Shown: positions 35,801 to 48,324 of the stretch, one piece after another
Layout: every line of letters starts with the position of its first letter
Position numbering within the stretch: position 1 is the first letter of the stretch
NCBI GenBank assembly: GCA_026413225.1
Contig: JAPMTP010000101.1
Coordinates: forward strand, 105,150 to 169,149
Length of the DNA stretch: 64,000 bases
Origin: Otis tarda
Taxonomy: Eukaryota > Chordata > Aves > Otidiformes > Otididae
Direction of reading: 5' to 3'
The notes under the pieces: model-generated
The model's input: only the letters and a program-made list of their open reading frames with translations
Database searches by the model: none
What the model was told of the DNA's origin: nothing
Made by a program: the position numbers and the translations under genes

Positions 35801-38800
35801 TAGAAACTGAGATGATGTATGCACAAGAAGCCTGGCTTCAAGACCTGGAGAACGTCAGGATGCAGGGAAGAATTCCCAGTCCATGAAAATGGACGGCTAG
35901 AGAGCAGAGCTGTTCACGCAGCCGATAATGATGCCAGAAAAGAGGACCGTCCCTAAACTTCCAAGACTATAGAACGATCCATGCCTGAAGCCTGTAACTC
36001 CATAAAAGAAGGGCCCGATCGGGACCGTGATGATGAGCGCCGGCGTTCCGAACCTCAGAGCTGGCGCCCGAGGCATCTGCCGTGCTCCTTGAGCAAAAGG
36101 ACACCGAGACCCGAGGAAGGTCTAAGACACAGAAGACAGACCACACAAACAAAACAACAACAGACGCAGGCTGGAACTGCCCTGCCCAGCACACGCCAGC
36201 ATCATGCTGAACAGTAACCCACCCCCTTTTCCCTGCTGAAAGAGGACAGGCCTTCCGCTCTACACTATCTATTTAAGTCTTCCCTACAGTTCCTAACCTC
36301 GTCCCCTCCCTCCCCCGGCCCCTCGCCAGCACCTGTGCCTCAGCTTAGCTTTGAGTGGGCTGCGAGTCTCAATCCATCCTTGACAAGAAAAAACACAGGC
36401 ACCCTACTCCTGCAGTTGCCAGGTCCCTCTTCCTCATCTGCAAAACAGGAAAAAAAAAAAAAAAAAAAAAAAAACCAAAAAACCAAAAAAACCACACCAA
36501 AAACCTCACACAACAGTGCCGTCACTTAGCATCACACCACAGATATTGCCCAAAACATGCCCCACCTCAGAGACATCCTAGCGTTCCAGTCCCTGTTCCA
36601 CACCAGTTCCAGAGTCGGACATTGTGGCTGTCCTTGCTTGAGGCACCTAAGAATGCAAAAGACAGAAAATTACCATTGCGCTTGCAAGAAATCACCAGTC
36701 CCACTCTTCTCCTCTCCACTGACCAGCGCGCTTCAGTGGCTCACAGAGTTCCACTGGCAGCCTGCACAGAACCTGCAAAACAAGAAAAAAACTCACTACG
36801 TCAAGTTGCCCTGTAATGCTTGGCTCTTAAATGCCAGCCTGGCCCACAACTGCCTCACCTTCTCCAACTGCTCATCAGCGCACGTCACAGTCCCTGAGTG
36901 GCACCTACAAAAACCCAAGCAAAAGGGTACGTGGGGAGATACTGCCTGAAACCTCAGCCTCCGCGCACCTATGCCTGTTCTCCGTCTCCTTTACCTTGAC
37001 AGCTCGCGCACCTAGGCGTGTCAGTTCCAGTTGTCATATTGAGGCTGGCGGAGCACCTGCAAACACCAAACAATATGAGTTGATTAAAACTTCACCAGCC
37101 ATGCAAGACCTGAAAAGTAACCGCAACTTCAGCCCACCAAGGCACCATTCACCTTGCCTGAGTCCACCCCACTGCCCGACTCTCATGGCACTTGTCGCTC
37201 CTCACTTTCAAATTTTACAATAATAGAAATACTATAATTGAGTCCTGTAGCCACCCATCACTTGTTCCCTCCGATGCCACGCACTCACCCACCTCTTTAC
37301 TGCGCTCCACTCGCCTCTCCCCCGTTGCCCTTCGGTGCACAGCTCAGGCCTCTGCATCTGTACAAACATTAATGTCACGCAAGTCAACCGCTAGCAGAGC
37401 GAGCGCTTAACAATTCCAGGGATCTCCTTTTGATTTAGGAGTACCAACTGGAGCCTGCCATTAAAAGAAATACAGAATTCAAACATTAAGCCCTACACAC
37501 ACAAGCCTTCACACTTTCTAAAATACATCCTCAAAACTGGCAGGCTAGCGGTCTCTCCCGCACGGCTCCGGTCATTCCCTCATTGCTCACAAAATACTGC
37601 AGAAATTACTCTCCTCGCTCACCTGCTGACAACAGCTGCTCGATCCCCAGATGACCAGACAACCTTCGCCTCAACAGTCTAGGCATATTCACCGTATTAA
37701 CCACAGACACTTACCGTTATTCTACCTAACTCTGGTTCTACAACCCCGGCAGGGCAGCTCAAAGCCAAACAGACACGCATACAGACACTACACAGAACAC
37801 TACAAACTACAGGCCTCTAAGATCAAAAAACACTCTCAGCCAGAAAGATGAAGCCCAGACGGAAAACATCATCAGAGAACATTGACCTGTTGGACCGTGA
37901 CAGCGATAAGAGGCTCTCTGCCAACGCCCGAGAAAGAGTAGAACATCATGTCCTGGGACAAGACCTTATTCTCCAAACTGAGAAGTATGAGCAAGAAGCC
38001 TTGCTTCAACACCTAAAGAACATCAGGATGCAGGGAAGAATTCCCAGTCCGTGAACATGGACAGTTAGAGAGCAGAGCTGCTCACACAGCCAAGAACGAT
38101 GCCAGAAAAGAGGACCGTCCCTAAACTTCCAATACGAGAGAACGATCCAAGCATTAAGCTTGTAACTCCATAAAAGAAGGGCCCGATCGGGACCGCGATG
38201 ATGAGCACCAGCGTTCTGGACCTCAGAGCTGGTGCCTGCCGTGATCATCGAGCAAAAGGAGGACGCCGAGACCCGAGGAAGGTCTAAGACACAGAACCAA
38301 CAAAACAACAAGAGACACAGGCTGGAACTGCCCTGCCCAGCACATGCCAGCATCATGCTGAACAGTAACCCACCCCCTTTTCCCTGCTGAAAGGGGATTG
38401 TTCCTGTACAGGCCTTCCACTCAACACGATCTTTAGAAGTCTTTCCTACAATTCCTAACCTCATCCCCTCCCTCCCCTGACCCCTCGCCAGCACCCGTGC
38501 CTCACCTTAGCTTTCGGAGGACAGGAGTCCGATTCCATGCATGACAAGAAAACACCACAGTCACCCCACTGGATTATTCCTGCAGTCACGAGTCTCTTTT
38601 CATTGTCTGCAAAAAAAAAAAAAAGCCAACACCAACCCTCTCACAACAGCACCATTATTCAGCATCACCTTAATCAAAACAGACATTTCCGGCAATCTGC
38701 CCCACCTTGGACAAACCGCTGTATTCCGCTCCCCTGGTCTGTGACAGTTCCAGAGTTGGACTCTGTAGCTGTCCTTCCTTGTGGCGCCTAAGATAGCAAG

Positions 38801-41500
38801 AGGCACAAAATTACCATTACGCTTACAAGACATCAGCAACCCCACGCTCCTCCTCTCTGCTACCTGGCTCACCTCGAACACTCACACAGTTACAAAGTCA
38901 GCCTGTGCAAAACCTGCAAAACAAACAAACCAACAAACCCAAAAAAACCGCCCACCACACTACACTGAGTTGTCATGTAAAACATTGCTCTTAAATGCCA
39001 ACCTGGCTTGCAACCGCCTCACCTTCTCGGATCACTCTTCAGTGCACTTCACTGTCGCTCCAAGCGGCACCTACGAAAACCCAAGCAAAACAACACGTGC
39101 TGAGATACAGCCCCAAACCTCAGCCTGCCCGCACCGGTGTCCATCTCCTGCTCCTTTATCTCAACAGCTCACCCATCCAGGATCCCTCAGTTTGAGTTAA
39201 CACACGGAGGCTGGTGCGCCACCTGCAAACCCCGAACAACGTGGGTTGCTTAAACCATTCACCAACAATACAACACCCGAAAAAGAACTGCTACTTCAGC
39301 TTGCCGATCACCGCTCGCCTTGCCCGAGTCCGCTACGGTGCCTGTCTCTCGTCGATACAGACCTTCAAATTAAAAGGAAAAATAGCAATGTATCAGTGTA
39401 GCCCTACAGCCACGCATCACGCGTTCCCTCTAATACCACGTGCCCACGCACCATCTTAACTGCTCACCTCTCTTCCATGGTCCTTTGGTGCACGGCTCAG
39501 GCCTCTGCATCTGTAGAAACATTAATGTCACACAAGTCAACCGCTAGCAGAGTGAGAGCTTAAGAATTCCAGGTGTCTCGTTTGGACAGCCTGCTGTTAA
39601 AAGAAATACAGAATTCAAACATTAAGCTCTACACATACAAGCCTGCACACCTTCGATATCCCATCCTCTGAACTGGTATGCTAGCTGCCTCTCCCACACA
39701 ACTCCGGTCATCCCCTCGGCACCCGCAAAATACCCCTGAAATGACTCTCCTCACTAACATACTGATGACAGCTGCTCTGTCCCAGATGACTGTATGACCT
39801 TCGCCTCAACGGTCTAGGCATATCACCATAATAACTACAGACTCTTGTCACCAATCCACCTAACCCTAACTCTACACCTGCAGGCAGGGCAACTCCAAGC
39901 CAAACACACACAGACACGACAAAGAACACTGCAAACTATGGGCCTCTAAGATCAGAAAAAACTCTTGACCAGAAAGATGATGCCCGGACAGAAAACGTCA
40001 TCGGAGAAGACCTGCGGGACCATGACAGCAATAAGAGAGGGCACTCTGGCAGCGCCGAAGGAAGAACAGAACATCGTGGCCTGGGACAGGACCTTAGTCT
40101 CCAAACTGAGAAGATGTATGCACAAGAAGCCTGGCTTCAAGACCTAGAGAACGTCAGGATGCAGGGAAGAATTCCCAGTCCATGAAAATGGACGGCTAGA
40201 GAGCAGAGCTGTTCACGCAGCCGATAATGATGCCAGAAAAGAGGACCGTCCCTAAACTTCCAAGACTATAGAACGATCCATGCCTGAAGCCTGTAACTCC
40301 ATAAAAGAAGGGCCCGATCGGGACCGTGATGATGAGCACCGGCGTTCCGAACCTCAGAGCTGGCGCCCGAGGCGTCTGCTGTGCTCCTTGAGCAAAAGGA
40401 GGACATTGACACCCAAGGAAGGTCTAGGACACAGAAGACAGACCACAACAAAACAACAACAGACGCAGGCTGGAACTGCCCTGCCTGGCACAAGCCAGCG
40501 TTACGCTGAACGGTAACCCACCTCCTTTTACCTACTGAAAAGAGACTGCTCTTGGACAGGCCTTCGAAGCTACACTACGTTTAAAACCCCTTCCTGAAAT
40601 TGCCAACCTTATCCCCTCCTTTCCCTGATCCCTCGCCAGCACCCGTGCCTCAACTTAGCTTTCACAGGTCCGGGAGTCTGATTCCATTGCTGAACAAGAA
40701 AAAACACAGTCACTCCATTGGATTACTCTTGCAGTCGCCAGGTCTTTCTTCATCATCTGCAAAAAAGAAAGTCTGCACCAGTCTTCACACAACAGAGTTG
40801 TTAGTCTGCATCACCTCCATCAACATGGACATTTCCAGCAACATGCCCCACCTCAATCCACTCTATTCCGCTCGCCTACTCTGTGTCCATTCCAGAATCG
40901 GGCACTGTAGCTGTCCTTGCTTGTGGCCCCTAAGAATGCAAGAGACACAAAACTACCATTGCACTTGCAAGACATCGGCAACCCCATGCTACTCCTCTCC
41001 GCTCCCCAGCTCGCTTCAATCGCTCGCACAGCTCCACAGGCAGTCCGCACAGAACCTGCAACACCAAAGAGAAACGCTACACTGACCTGCCACGTAAAAC
41101 TTCGATCTGAAATGCCAACCTGGCCCACAACCGCCTCACCTTCTCAAACCGCTCGTCACTGTGCGTGTCACTGTCCCTCTAAGCCTGCGTGCGGCACTTA
41201 TGCAAAGCCAAGCAAAAAGACACGTGGAGATACCGCTTGAAACCTCAGCCTGCCAGCACCTATGCCCATCTCCTGCTCCTTTACTGTGATGGCTCACCCA
41301 CCCAGCACTCGTCAGTTCCAGTTGCTGCATTGAGGCTCCCACACAAAACTCGTATCTTTGACACACACACAAAACAGAACAACATTACACCAAACAGCAC
41401 AAAAACCTTACCCTCTGACACACTCTGAAAGGCATCGGTACATACCCACAAAATATATACTCGCGCTATCGACCCACGTCCCGTTCTTCCTCTGGGTCAG
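32900..41500. repeat. 2.15-kb tandem repeat array U, four copies
   Basis: A second, unrelated tandem array. The anchor CTAGAGAGCAGAG (or GTTAGAGAGCAGAG) is at 33741, 35897, 38065 and 40196, spacings 2156, 2168 and 2131. Each unit holds the blocks GGGCCCGATCGGGACCG, CAGGCTGGAACTGCCCTGCC, CAACTTAGCTTTC and CATCTGTAGAAACATTAAT. A TATAAAA occurs at 34124-34130 in unit 1 but is worn in units 2-4 (TATTTAAG, TTTAGAAG, TTTAAAA). Minus-strand donor-like GAGAGGTGAGCAG is kept in some units. No frame stays open across units, so these look like non-coding repeats or dead copies of a transcription unit. Confidence 0.85.
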
Positions 41501-41990
41501 CCCTGCAAAGATATGTGTTGTACTGACCTATCTAGGAATCCGGGTCATTAAATGCAATAACAATGTTCTTATTAAAAATTACATGCTCTGATTTCCCCCA
41601 AGAAAACAAACATGCTACGGGGTTACACTTCATTTCTAGCAACACCACAGATGCTACCTAACCTCTGCCAGAATTACGTTCTCCATAGGACCGAGTGACA
41701 AAGCAGAATTAGATCCCCTAAGAATTCCTGCTCAAAAATATCTCTGGCTGCAAAAAAAAAAATTAAAAAAAAAAATTACTGTAAATCACCGACGATTCAG
41801 AGTCACCTCGACCATCTCTCCAACTGACTCCCTTAACAGAACTCTACAAGTCCCAAAGGACAGTAAACACACAAAACCCGATGGAAATAGAATAAATGGA
41901 TCAAAAGCTGTATAAAGCAGCCTAATTAACATCTACATAGCTAGAACAAAAATTGCAAAGCACAACAAAAAACACCACGGGAGATGTGTC
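41501..41990. other. Right flank of the U array
   Basis: AT-rich DNA with landmarks TTCATTTCTAGCAACACCACAG and ATGCAATAACAATG that also appear at 51690-51800, right after the single partial U copy. It includes an A11-T2-A12 stretch at 41750-41777. No gene is seen. Confidence 0.6.
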
Positions 41991-42600
41991 AATAAAAGGA
42001 GATGAAGGCTACCACCTTCTCTGGAAAACTCAGGAGGAGATCTGAGCCAACCATGGACACCTTTGGGGTACCAGATACCAAACAGAAACACACTATAAGC
42101 CAGGAAACAGACCACTGCGGAGCCCTAAGATGGAAAAACTTCTGATGGAATGAGAGCCATCATCACACAGATCAGAGAGGTCCTGAAGGGCAGCTGGAGA
42201 GACCAAAGAAGTCTTGGGAATGCAATGAGCTCAAAAGCAAATCCAACAAAGGACAGACGTCCGCAGTGGACCCAGCGGAGGCGCATCGAACAAGTAAGAG
42301 GACACAAAGACCGACCTGGCTAACAGATGCGGATGCAGGAAGGGTTCTGAGGGGAAAAGAGTGATGCTCAGAACCCTCCTGAGCTAGAACATGGCTCTGG
42401 GGCACAGACGATGTCTCGACAGAGCTGGGCAAAGGGAGCAGAGGATGCCAGAGGGGGCCCGAGAGACCAAAGAAGCCTCAGAGTTAACAATGAGGAACTC
42501 TGAAGGGGACTTCAACAAAGCACCCTACAGAGGAAGGAAGGCAGGCAAGCATCTGGAAAACGGTGGCAGAGATGGGCCCGGATGCAGAGAAGAGTACGAG
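41991..42600. repeat. Purine-leaning segment with 264-bp tandem duplication
   Basis: The words GAGAGACCAAAGAAG, then AATGAG and CAACAAAG occur at 42197-42260 and again at 42461-42525, an offset of 264 bp, so the segment is an old imperfect tandem duplication. It lies directly beyond the donor of the exon ending at 42609 on the minus strand and would be intronic. Confidence 0.55.
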
Positions 42601-42608
42601 GGACTCAC

Positions 42609-42691
42609 CGCAGCTCCAGATGCTGGCAGGAGACCTTCACCACCCTAAAGCTTGTCTGAAGCTTCTCTCTCTGTCTCTGCCCCTTCATCCT
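42609..42691 (-). other. Predicted exon D (exon C relative)
   Basis: On the minus strand the exon ends CATCTGGAGCTGCG before the donor GTGAGTCCC, the same donor context as the C exons. An acceptor candidate is GGCGACACTGCAG just above 42691, giving 83 nt, but an acceptor further upstream cannot be excluded. A minus-strand ORF (42605-42793, 62 codons) covers it and runs to a stop at the donor. A worn copy without the donor lies at 15790-15930. Confidence 0.4.
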
Positions 42692-42769
42692 CTGCAGTGT
42701 CGCCTGCCCAGTCCTCACTCTTTCAGCAGCACACAATGCTGCCTCGATGCTCCTCATCCACAAGGCTTC

Positions 42770-43190
42770 CCGGACACCTGGTGGCTCATGCACATGTCCT
42801 GGGGAGACACTGAGCTCCTGGCACTGCGTGCTGGTGTCTGCTCTGTCAGGGAGGGCTCAGACAGATCCTTTCTCACCACAGAGACCACTTGCTGGAGGCA
42901 ACTGCCTCTGGGACTCCCCTGGATTCACTCCTCAGCTCCCTCAGGCAGCCATGCCCCGGCAGCCCCCTTTACAGCTGGAGCCCCCTCATACAGCAGGGCC
43001 AGCCCCACCCTCAGCCTCACTGGCTGCACCTGGGGCTGCCCCATCTCCAGCCCCAGCTGGACCCCATCGGGAGCAGGGGCCCTTGCCAAGACCCCACAGC
43101 ACATCACCTCCCCCTCCACCCCCATGCCTCTCCTCAGCCACAAGCTCTGCACCCAGGGGCTGCAAACACGTCCAGGGGCTCATGAGTCTA
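42770..43190 (-). repeat. GC-rich module G, copy 2
   Basis: Aligns with 15781-16335 and 51850-52230 (CTGGCACTGCGTGCTGGTGTC, GACCCCATCGGGAGCAGGGG, CACCCAGGGGCTGCAAACAC). On the minus strand TGTTTGCAG/CCCCTGGGTGCAGAG at 43159 resembles an acceptor and is kept in all three full copies. No TATA box here (TGTAAAG instead). Confidence 0.6.
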
Positions 43191-43199
43191 CTCATGAAT

Positions 43200-43560
43200 G
43201 CATATTAAAAAAATCCCAGCAGTGAGTTAGCTACAAGGGTCTCTGACCAAACACTGCAGGACAGACGGAGAAAACGGGAACAGAAAAACAGGAGCAACAT
43301 AGAGAAGAGGCAGGGGACAGGGAGCTGGAAAACGGGATGCTGTGATCAAGCGAGGGATGCTGAGCTGGACAGGCGTGTATAGAGAAGAGAGCCGAGAGAT
43401 GGCATAAAAAAACAGGGACACAAGGATGGAGGAGTAAATAAAGGAGAGGGAGAAGGAACCAGCAACACACCAAAACCAACCTAGTTATGGCCAGCAGGTC
43501 AGAGAAGAGGAAGTGAGAGGGAACCAGACCAAGAGATATAAAGAAAGCTCTTAAAATACG
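43200..43560. repeat. Purine-rich block 5
   Basis: A short A/G-rich plus-strand block (GGGACAGGGAGCTGGAAAAC, AGACGGAGAAAACGGGAAC) like the start of block 1 at 16340-16560, to which it aligns. It separates module G from the exon B copy c region. Confidence 0.65.
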
Positions 43561-43745
43561 AGGCTTTGAAGATACCTAGCCTCACATGTGCAGACGCTAC
43601 GTGGCTGTACTGCGCTTTGGTCACACACAGGCCCTGCTGTGCACGTCAGCCATCGCATCTGCTAAGAACTACGCTAAGATCCCTCCTCACCCAGAGAGGT
43701 GGGCTCTCTCTTGTCTGCAGCTGGACAGACCTGCTGCCTGCTGTG

Positions 43746-43756
43746 TTTATTTTATT
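43746..43756 (-). terminator. Intronic poly(A) signal after exon B, copy c
   Basis: Minus-strand AATAAAATAAA starting about 15 nt after the exon B donor (GTAAAGCAGCTGAGG). Same arrangement as copy a; copies b and d instead have A-rich GTAAANAAGAAG without AATAAA. Confidence 0.4.
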
Positions 43757-43771
43757 CCTCAGCTGCTTTAC

Positions 43772-43950
43772 CTGTCTCTCTCCAGATTCAGCCGCGGCAG
43801 CACCTGTCCACAGCCAGTAAGCATCTGGGTGGCCCTTTTGCCCGTGCTGCTAGGGAGAATGAGGCCAAAGGCAAATCACGCAAACCTGAGCCTGATGCAG
43901 TCAACATCATCCTCAGAGAGGAACCAACAACTGACTCCTCAGTGCTGTCT
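43772..43950 (-). other. Predicted exon B, copy c
   Basis: Minus-strand acceptor GTTCTTTCCTTCTCCCAG, 179-nt exon starting AGACAGCACTGAGG, donor GTAAAG after GAGAGAGACAG. It aligns with copies a, b and d, most closely with a (GATGTTGNCTGCATCNGGCTC, GCTTACTGGCTGTGGAC). One frame is open for about 50 codons and then stops inside the exon. It lies downstream of CpG island 2 in transcript sense. No exon C of the usual type follows within 400 bp; exon D at 42609 is the next donor. Confidence 0.55.
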
Positions 43951-44149
43951 CTGGGAGAAGGAAAGAACAAGCGACTGTGAGCCACAGTGGTGACCGCGGC
44001 TCTCCTCAGGCAGGAATCCCTCCTTCTGCAGGAGCTGCCAGAAACGCCCCTCTTTCCCCAAACCGATGCAAACAGCACCAGCGTTTCTGGAGAATAAAAC
44101 ACATTCAAGGGCCAGCTTGCAGCCTGCACGACAGGGCTTGGGGGCAGCC

Positions 44150-45640
44150 CGGGGCTACAGGACAGGCTTCAGGGGAGGTGCTGGAGCTGGGGGCAGCTGC
44201 ACAGGACCAGCGGCGCTCAGGGCACCTCAGGTGGAGCTCTGCTGTGATGGGGGAAGCACCCGGCATCTGTGCCTGCAGCGGGGTCCGCCTGCTTCCCCTC
44301 TTCCCTTCTCTCAGCTCTCGGGTAACTCCCCGGGGCTGCCTTCACCCGGCTCACCTCCAGCAGACCGGGACTCTGCTGCACCGGGCAGTTTGAAGCTCCC
44401 TATCCCGCCAGCCCCAGGCGGCCGGCGGGCAGGAGACAGCCCCGCACCCGCCAAAGGGGCTCCCTCACCTCACTGCTGCTCCTGGCCCCTACCCGCCCTC
44501 GGGAAGCGCGCCCGGCACACCGCCCTGCCGCGGCAGAGGGGGCGGCGGCGCTGCTCTGTCCCTGTGCGGAGTCGGCGCTGCAGTCCCGCGCTTTGCGCGC
44601 CGAGCGCCCGCCGGCAGCGTGCACGTGGGGCGGCAGCGGCGTTTCCTTACCGGGAGGCAGCAACGAGCGCGGCGGCACCGCACCGCAGCACCGCATTGCC
44701 CGTCCGGGTGGGCAGCAGCGAGCAGCACGGCGGCGCCTGTGTGGCTCGCACCTGCAGTACCGGGTTTGGTTCGCCAGGCGGCAGCACTGAGCACGGCGGA
44801 GCGCCACGCTCCGCATGCGCAGCGTCCGAGCTGTTTTATCGTTATTCGGGCGCCTGAAAGCCCGCAGGAAAACACGCGAAACGGGGAACAAAAATACACC
44901 GGGGGCCGCGGGAGTAACAAGGACTACGCCGAGAGCAATGCAGTGGCTTGGCAGCAAAAACTACACGTCCCTGCCGTGCACTGGCAAACACGGCACGTGC
45001 GCCCGGCAGCCGAGTACGGAAAGACTACGCCTCCCGGCATGCTCCGGGGAGCCGCCACGGCCGACCGCAAGCCCCGTACCCCGGGACTACACCTCCCAGC
45101 ATGCCGCGGAAGGCAGCCTTCCTTGCGGGGACACCGGTACCCCTCCGCCCACCGCAGCCTCAGGCTCCCCAGAGCACTCCAGCGCGCCGCAGCACCCCCA
45201 CTCCCCCGCCACTTGCTGTGCCCAATACAGACCCCGTCGGCTGGGTCGGCGCCCGCCCCCCTCCCCGCAGGCACAGCCGCACTCCTCGTGGCTTTTCCCG
45301 GGTCCCGCCAGTCCAGCTCCCGCTCACCTTCTCCATCGCTGCAGGTGCAGCCGCAGCCCAGCGGCGCTCAGCAACCACTCACTCCCATGGCTCGCACTGG
45401 CCCCTCCACAGCCACCCGCGGCAGGGCAGCACCAACCCCTCCAGTAGCACCCACCACTTTACAAGGAAGGGCCCTCGCCATCAGCCTCACTGCCCACACC
45501 TGGGGCTCCTCCAGCCCCAGCCCACAGCTGGAGCCCAGCAGGAACTGCGGGCCATTGCCTGACCCCCACACTGCATCACCTCCTCTCCTGGGCTCCTCCT
45601 TTTGCATGGGGCCAAGGGATATGAGCAGAAACGCAGCCAT
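44150..45640 (-). promoter_or_regulatory. CpG-island promoter 2
   Basis: A paralog of 22200-23760 with higher GC. It carries two good ZNF143/THAP11-type sites at 62-bp spacing with two worn ones upstream, an NRF1-like CCGCATGCGCA at 44831-44841 and a CTCF-like CGCCAGGCGGCAGC at 44772-44785. The last part (45370-45640) is module G sequence. Overlapping long ORFs (up to 435 codons) on both strands reflect lack of AT-rich stops and are not genes. Position fits promotion of the minus-strand unit containing exon B copy c. Confidence 0.7.
44923..45104 (+). promoter_or_regulatory. ZNF143/THAP11-type site cluster 2
   Basis: Good sites at 45024 (ACTACGCCTCCCGGCATGC) and 45086 (ACTACACCTCCCAGCATGC), 62 bp apart as in island 1. 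Weaker relatives begin at 44923 (ACTACGCCGAGAGCAATGC) and 44960 (ACTACACGTCCCTGCCGTGC). The last site fits the known consensus best. Confidence 0.75.
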
Positions 45641-45880
45641 GAAGTCAAAGGAGACAGCCAGTGTTTATTCAGTCACGCACATAAGTCTGAGCAGCGAGTC
45701 TGCTCTGGAGCTTGCAGCCTCTGGTCCCCACTCCATGGCCCCAGGACACCTTGGCAGTCATTTCAGGAGCCACGCTTGTCAGATCAGTGGGAAACATATG
45801 GTCTGTCGGCTGTGTCCTGGAGCACCAGGCTGCTGGGCAGACTTGGAGGCTGCCAAAAACAAAGAGCAGGGCGCAGAACA
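45640..45880 (-). other. Predicted terminal exon T, copy 2
   Basis: Minus-strand acceptor CTCTTTTCTTTTCTCTTGTAG ends at 45881; poly(A) signal AATAAA corresponds to TTTATT at 45663-45668. Same length and open frame as copy 1. In copy 1 a second TTTTTAG lies 22 nt inside the exon, but here it reads TTTTTGG, which supports the first acceptor as the shared one. The upstream partner would be exon C at 48325-48425. Confidence 0.55.
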
Positions 45881-45884
45881 CTAC

Positions 45885-48310
45885 AAGAGAAAAGAAAAGA
45901 GGCAGCTTTCCAGACAGGGGGTGTAGCAAGAAAGCACGAGGCAGGGAACAGGATAGCGAGAAAAGGACGGGGACAGGGAGCCTGACAGAGGTGGGCAAAG
46001 AAGCAGCAGAGAGAGAGAGGAAAAGAGGCAGCAGAAAGAGGGATAGGGAGCAGGACAGAGACCAACAAAGAAGGATGAGGAGCAGGATGGAGATGCAGGA
46101 AAAACCTAAGCCGGGCAGCATGACAGGGAGGGAGGTAAAGACAACTAGACACAGGAAGCCAAAGCAAGAGAGTGATGGAGAAAGATAAAAATATAAGAAG
46201 AACAGGGCAGAGAGGGAGGAATGAAACAACAGGGACAGGGAGCCAGGATATCAGATGTTGGACAAAAAAGGTGGAAGTAAGGGGACAACACAAAACAAAC
46301 CATACAGCTATATGCTAGAGGGCAGAGAGGGAAGAATTAAGAAATAGGGACAAGGAGCCTGGAAAAAAGAGAGAGCTGGAGAACAAACAGTATAGCAATG
46401 CATACAGAAAGAACAGGGGCAGAATTGAAAATCAGGGTCATCGGCGAGCCAGAGACAGCAAGCTGGATAAAGGAGAAATGCAGCAGGCTAGAGGGCACAG
46501 AGGGAGGAAATGGAAAACCAGAGACTGGGAGCTGGACAGAGAGAGAGGCAGAAATTAAATGGGCAAGTGCGACAGGCCACAGGGCAGAGAGGGAGCAATA
46601 GGGACAGAGGACCAGGCAGAACACAATGTGAAATAATAGGAACATGACCGGCCTACAGGGAGGAGGGAAGAATTAAAAAACGAGGACTGGGTAGCTAGAC
46701 AGAGTGACATCGAGAAACAAAAAAGATAACAGTGACAGATTACAAGACAGATAGGAGCCGCAGGCAGAGAGAGATGGAGGGGAAACAAACAAATAGTGTG
46801 GAGCTGCAAGAGAGAGAATGTAGAATTAAAACTGAGCATTATAACCAGGTGGCTAGCTTTGTGGATTTAGCCCCTAGCACCCATCTCTGTGCAGAAATTA
46901 CAGAAATAAATACCTCTGCTCTGTACGTAAGCCTGGCGTACTGTGCACTGGGTAAACAAACCCAGATTTGGGACAGCAAGAGGGATAGGGAGCAGGACAG
47001 AGAGATGGAATGGGAAAGGAAAAAATGCTGGGAGGCTGAACAAAGGCAAAGAGAAACAAAGACAGAAAGCAGGGCACGGGAATGGAAGCAAAGCAAAATA
47101 ACGATGGCCTGCAGGACCGTGACAGAGAAATCAAAAAACAACCATGGGGAGCAGCACAGAATGACAGAGAGAGAATAAAGGAACAGAGAGCAGGACAGCT
47201 CTGGAGGAAAAATCAACTGTGATGAGCACTGAGAGAGAAAGACCAAGAAATAAAAAAGATAGTGAGGGGAAAAGAAAAGAAAGAAGAGACATCCAGCTGA
47301 ACAGGGGAATACAGTTAGAAAAGACAGGAGAGCAAACGGGACAGAGAGAGAAAAACAGAAAATAAAGTGGAAGGAAGCAGGGCAACAGGACAAAACCAGG
47401 AAAAAATAGGAGTGAGATCGGGACAAAAAAGGGAAAAAAAGCACTGACCAAGGAAAAGAGACAGAAAGAGGGACAGGGAGATGGCAGAGAAAAGAAACAG
47501 CAGCAGCAGGATGGAGATGGGGAAAAAACATCAACCTTAGATAGTCAAGAGGACAGAGAAGAACATGAATACAAGCAAGGACCGGGACAAAGGAACATAG
47601 CGAGAAACAACACGACAGGGCACAAGACAGACTGACAGACAAAACAAAACGAGAGAGACTGTGTACTCATGAGAAGCACAAGGGTAGGAGAAACTTAGAT
47701 CTTGAAAGGGCTACAAAGGCACATCAACTTAATAAAACAGGCCAGGGAACAGCATGAAGGCCCAGAGACAGCAAGAGATGAACAGGAAGGAGAAAAAGGA
47801 CAGTGAGAGGCAGAATGGAAGAAAAACAGCAACACCAAGCAATACAAAGGGATAAAGCAAGAAGGGGAAGAAACGAGAGAGACAGGAAGGCAGGGACGCA
47901 GAGCAGCACGTACAGGCACAGAGAGGACACAAACGTCAGAAAACAGACCAGGGAAATTGCAAAGAAAAAAAAAAAAAAAAAAAAGGATGTGAGCCAGCAT
48001 AAAGGGAAATTAAAGGAAAAAACAGTGATGGGCTGCAGGACAGAGCCAGAGGGTGGAAAAAAAGGAAGGAGAGAGGGGAGAACAAGAGCCAAGAGCCCAG
48101 ATAGAAAAAGAAAAGGTGCTGTACAAGAAGAGAGAGAAGGGGAAAGATAAAGACTGAGAAAACAAACAAACAAAAAAAATAGAACAAGAAGAGAGATACA
48201 GGAAAGCCAAGAAAATCACAGCAGCATGAGAAAGAAAAAGGGAAAGAGAGGCAGCTGGGGGAGGGCCAAGGAGGCTGTGAGATGGAGAGGAGGGGAGAAG
48301 GGGCCCCGAG
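45885..48310. repeat. Purine-rich block 6
   Basis: A close paralog of block 4 (24010-26430) with the same order of degenerate repeats and the same non-purine island (46845-46970). It includes an A20-type run near 47965. The minus strand is pyrimidine-rich and lies between a predicted donor (48324) and acceptor (45881). Confidence 0.8.
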
Positions 48311-48324
48311 GGCCTGGGACTCAC

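Noticed and set aside
44619..45926. 435-codon plus-strand ORF across CpG island 2 and the terminal exon
   Set aside because: Runs against the splice and poly(A) signals, overlaps other long ORFs, and the paralogous island 1 breaks the frame.
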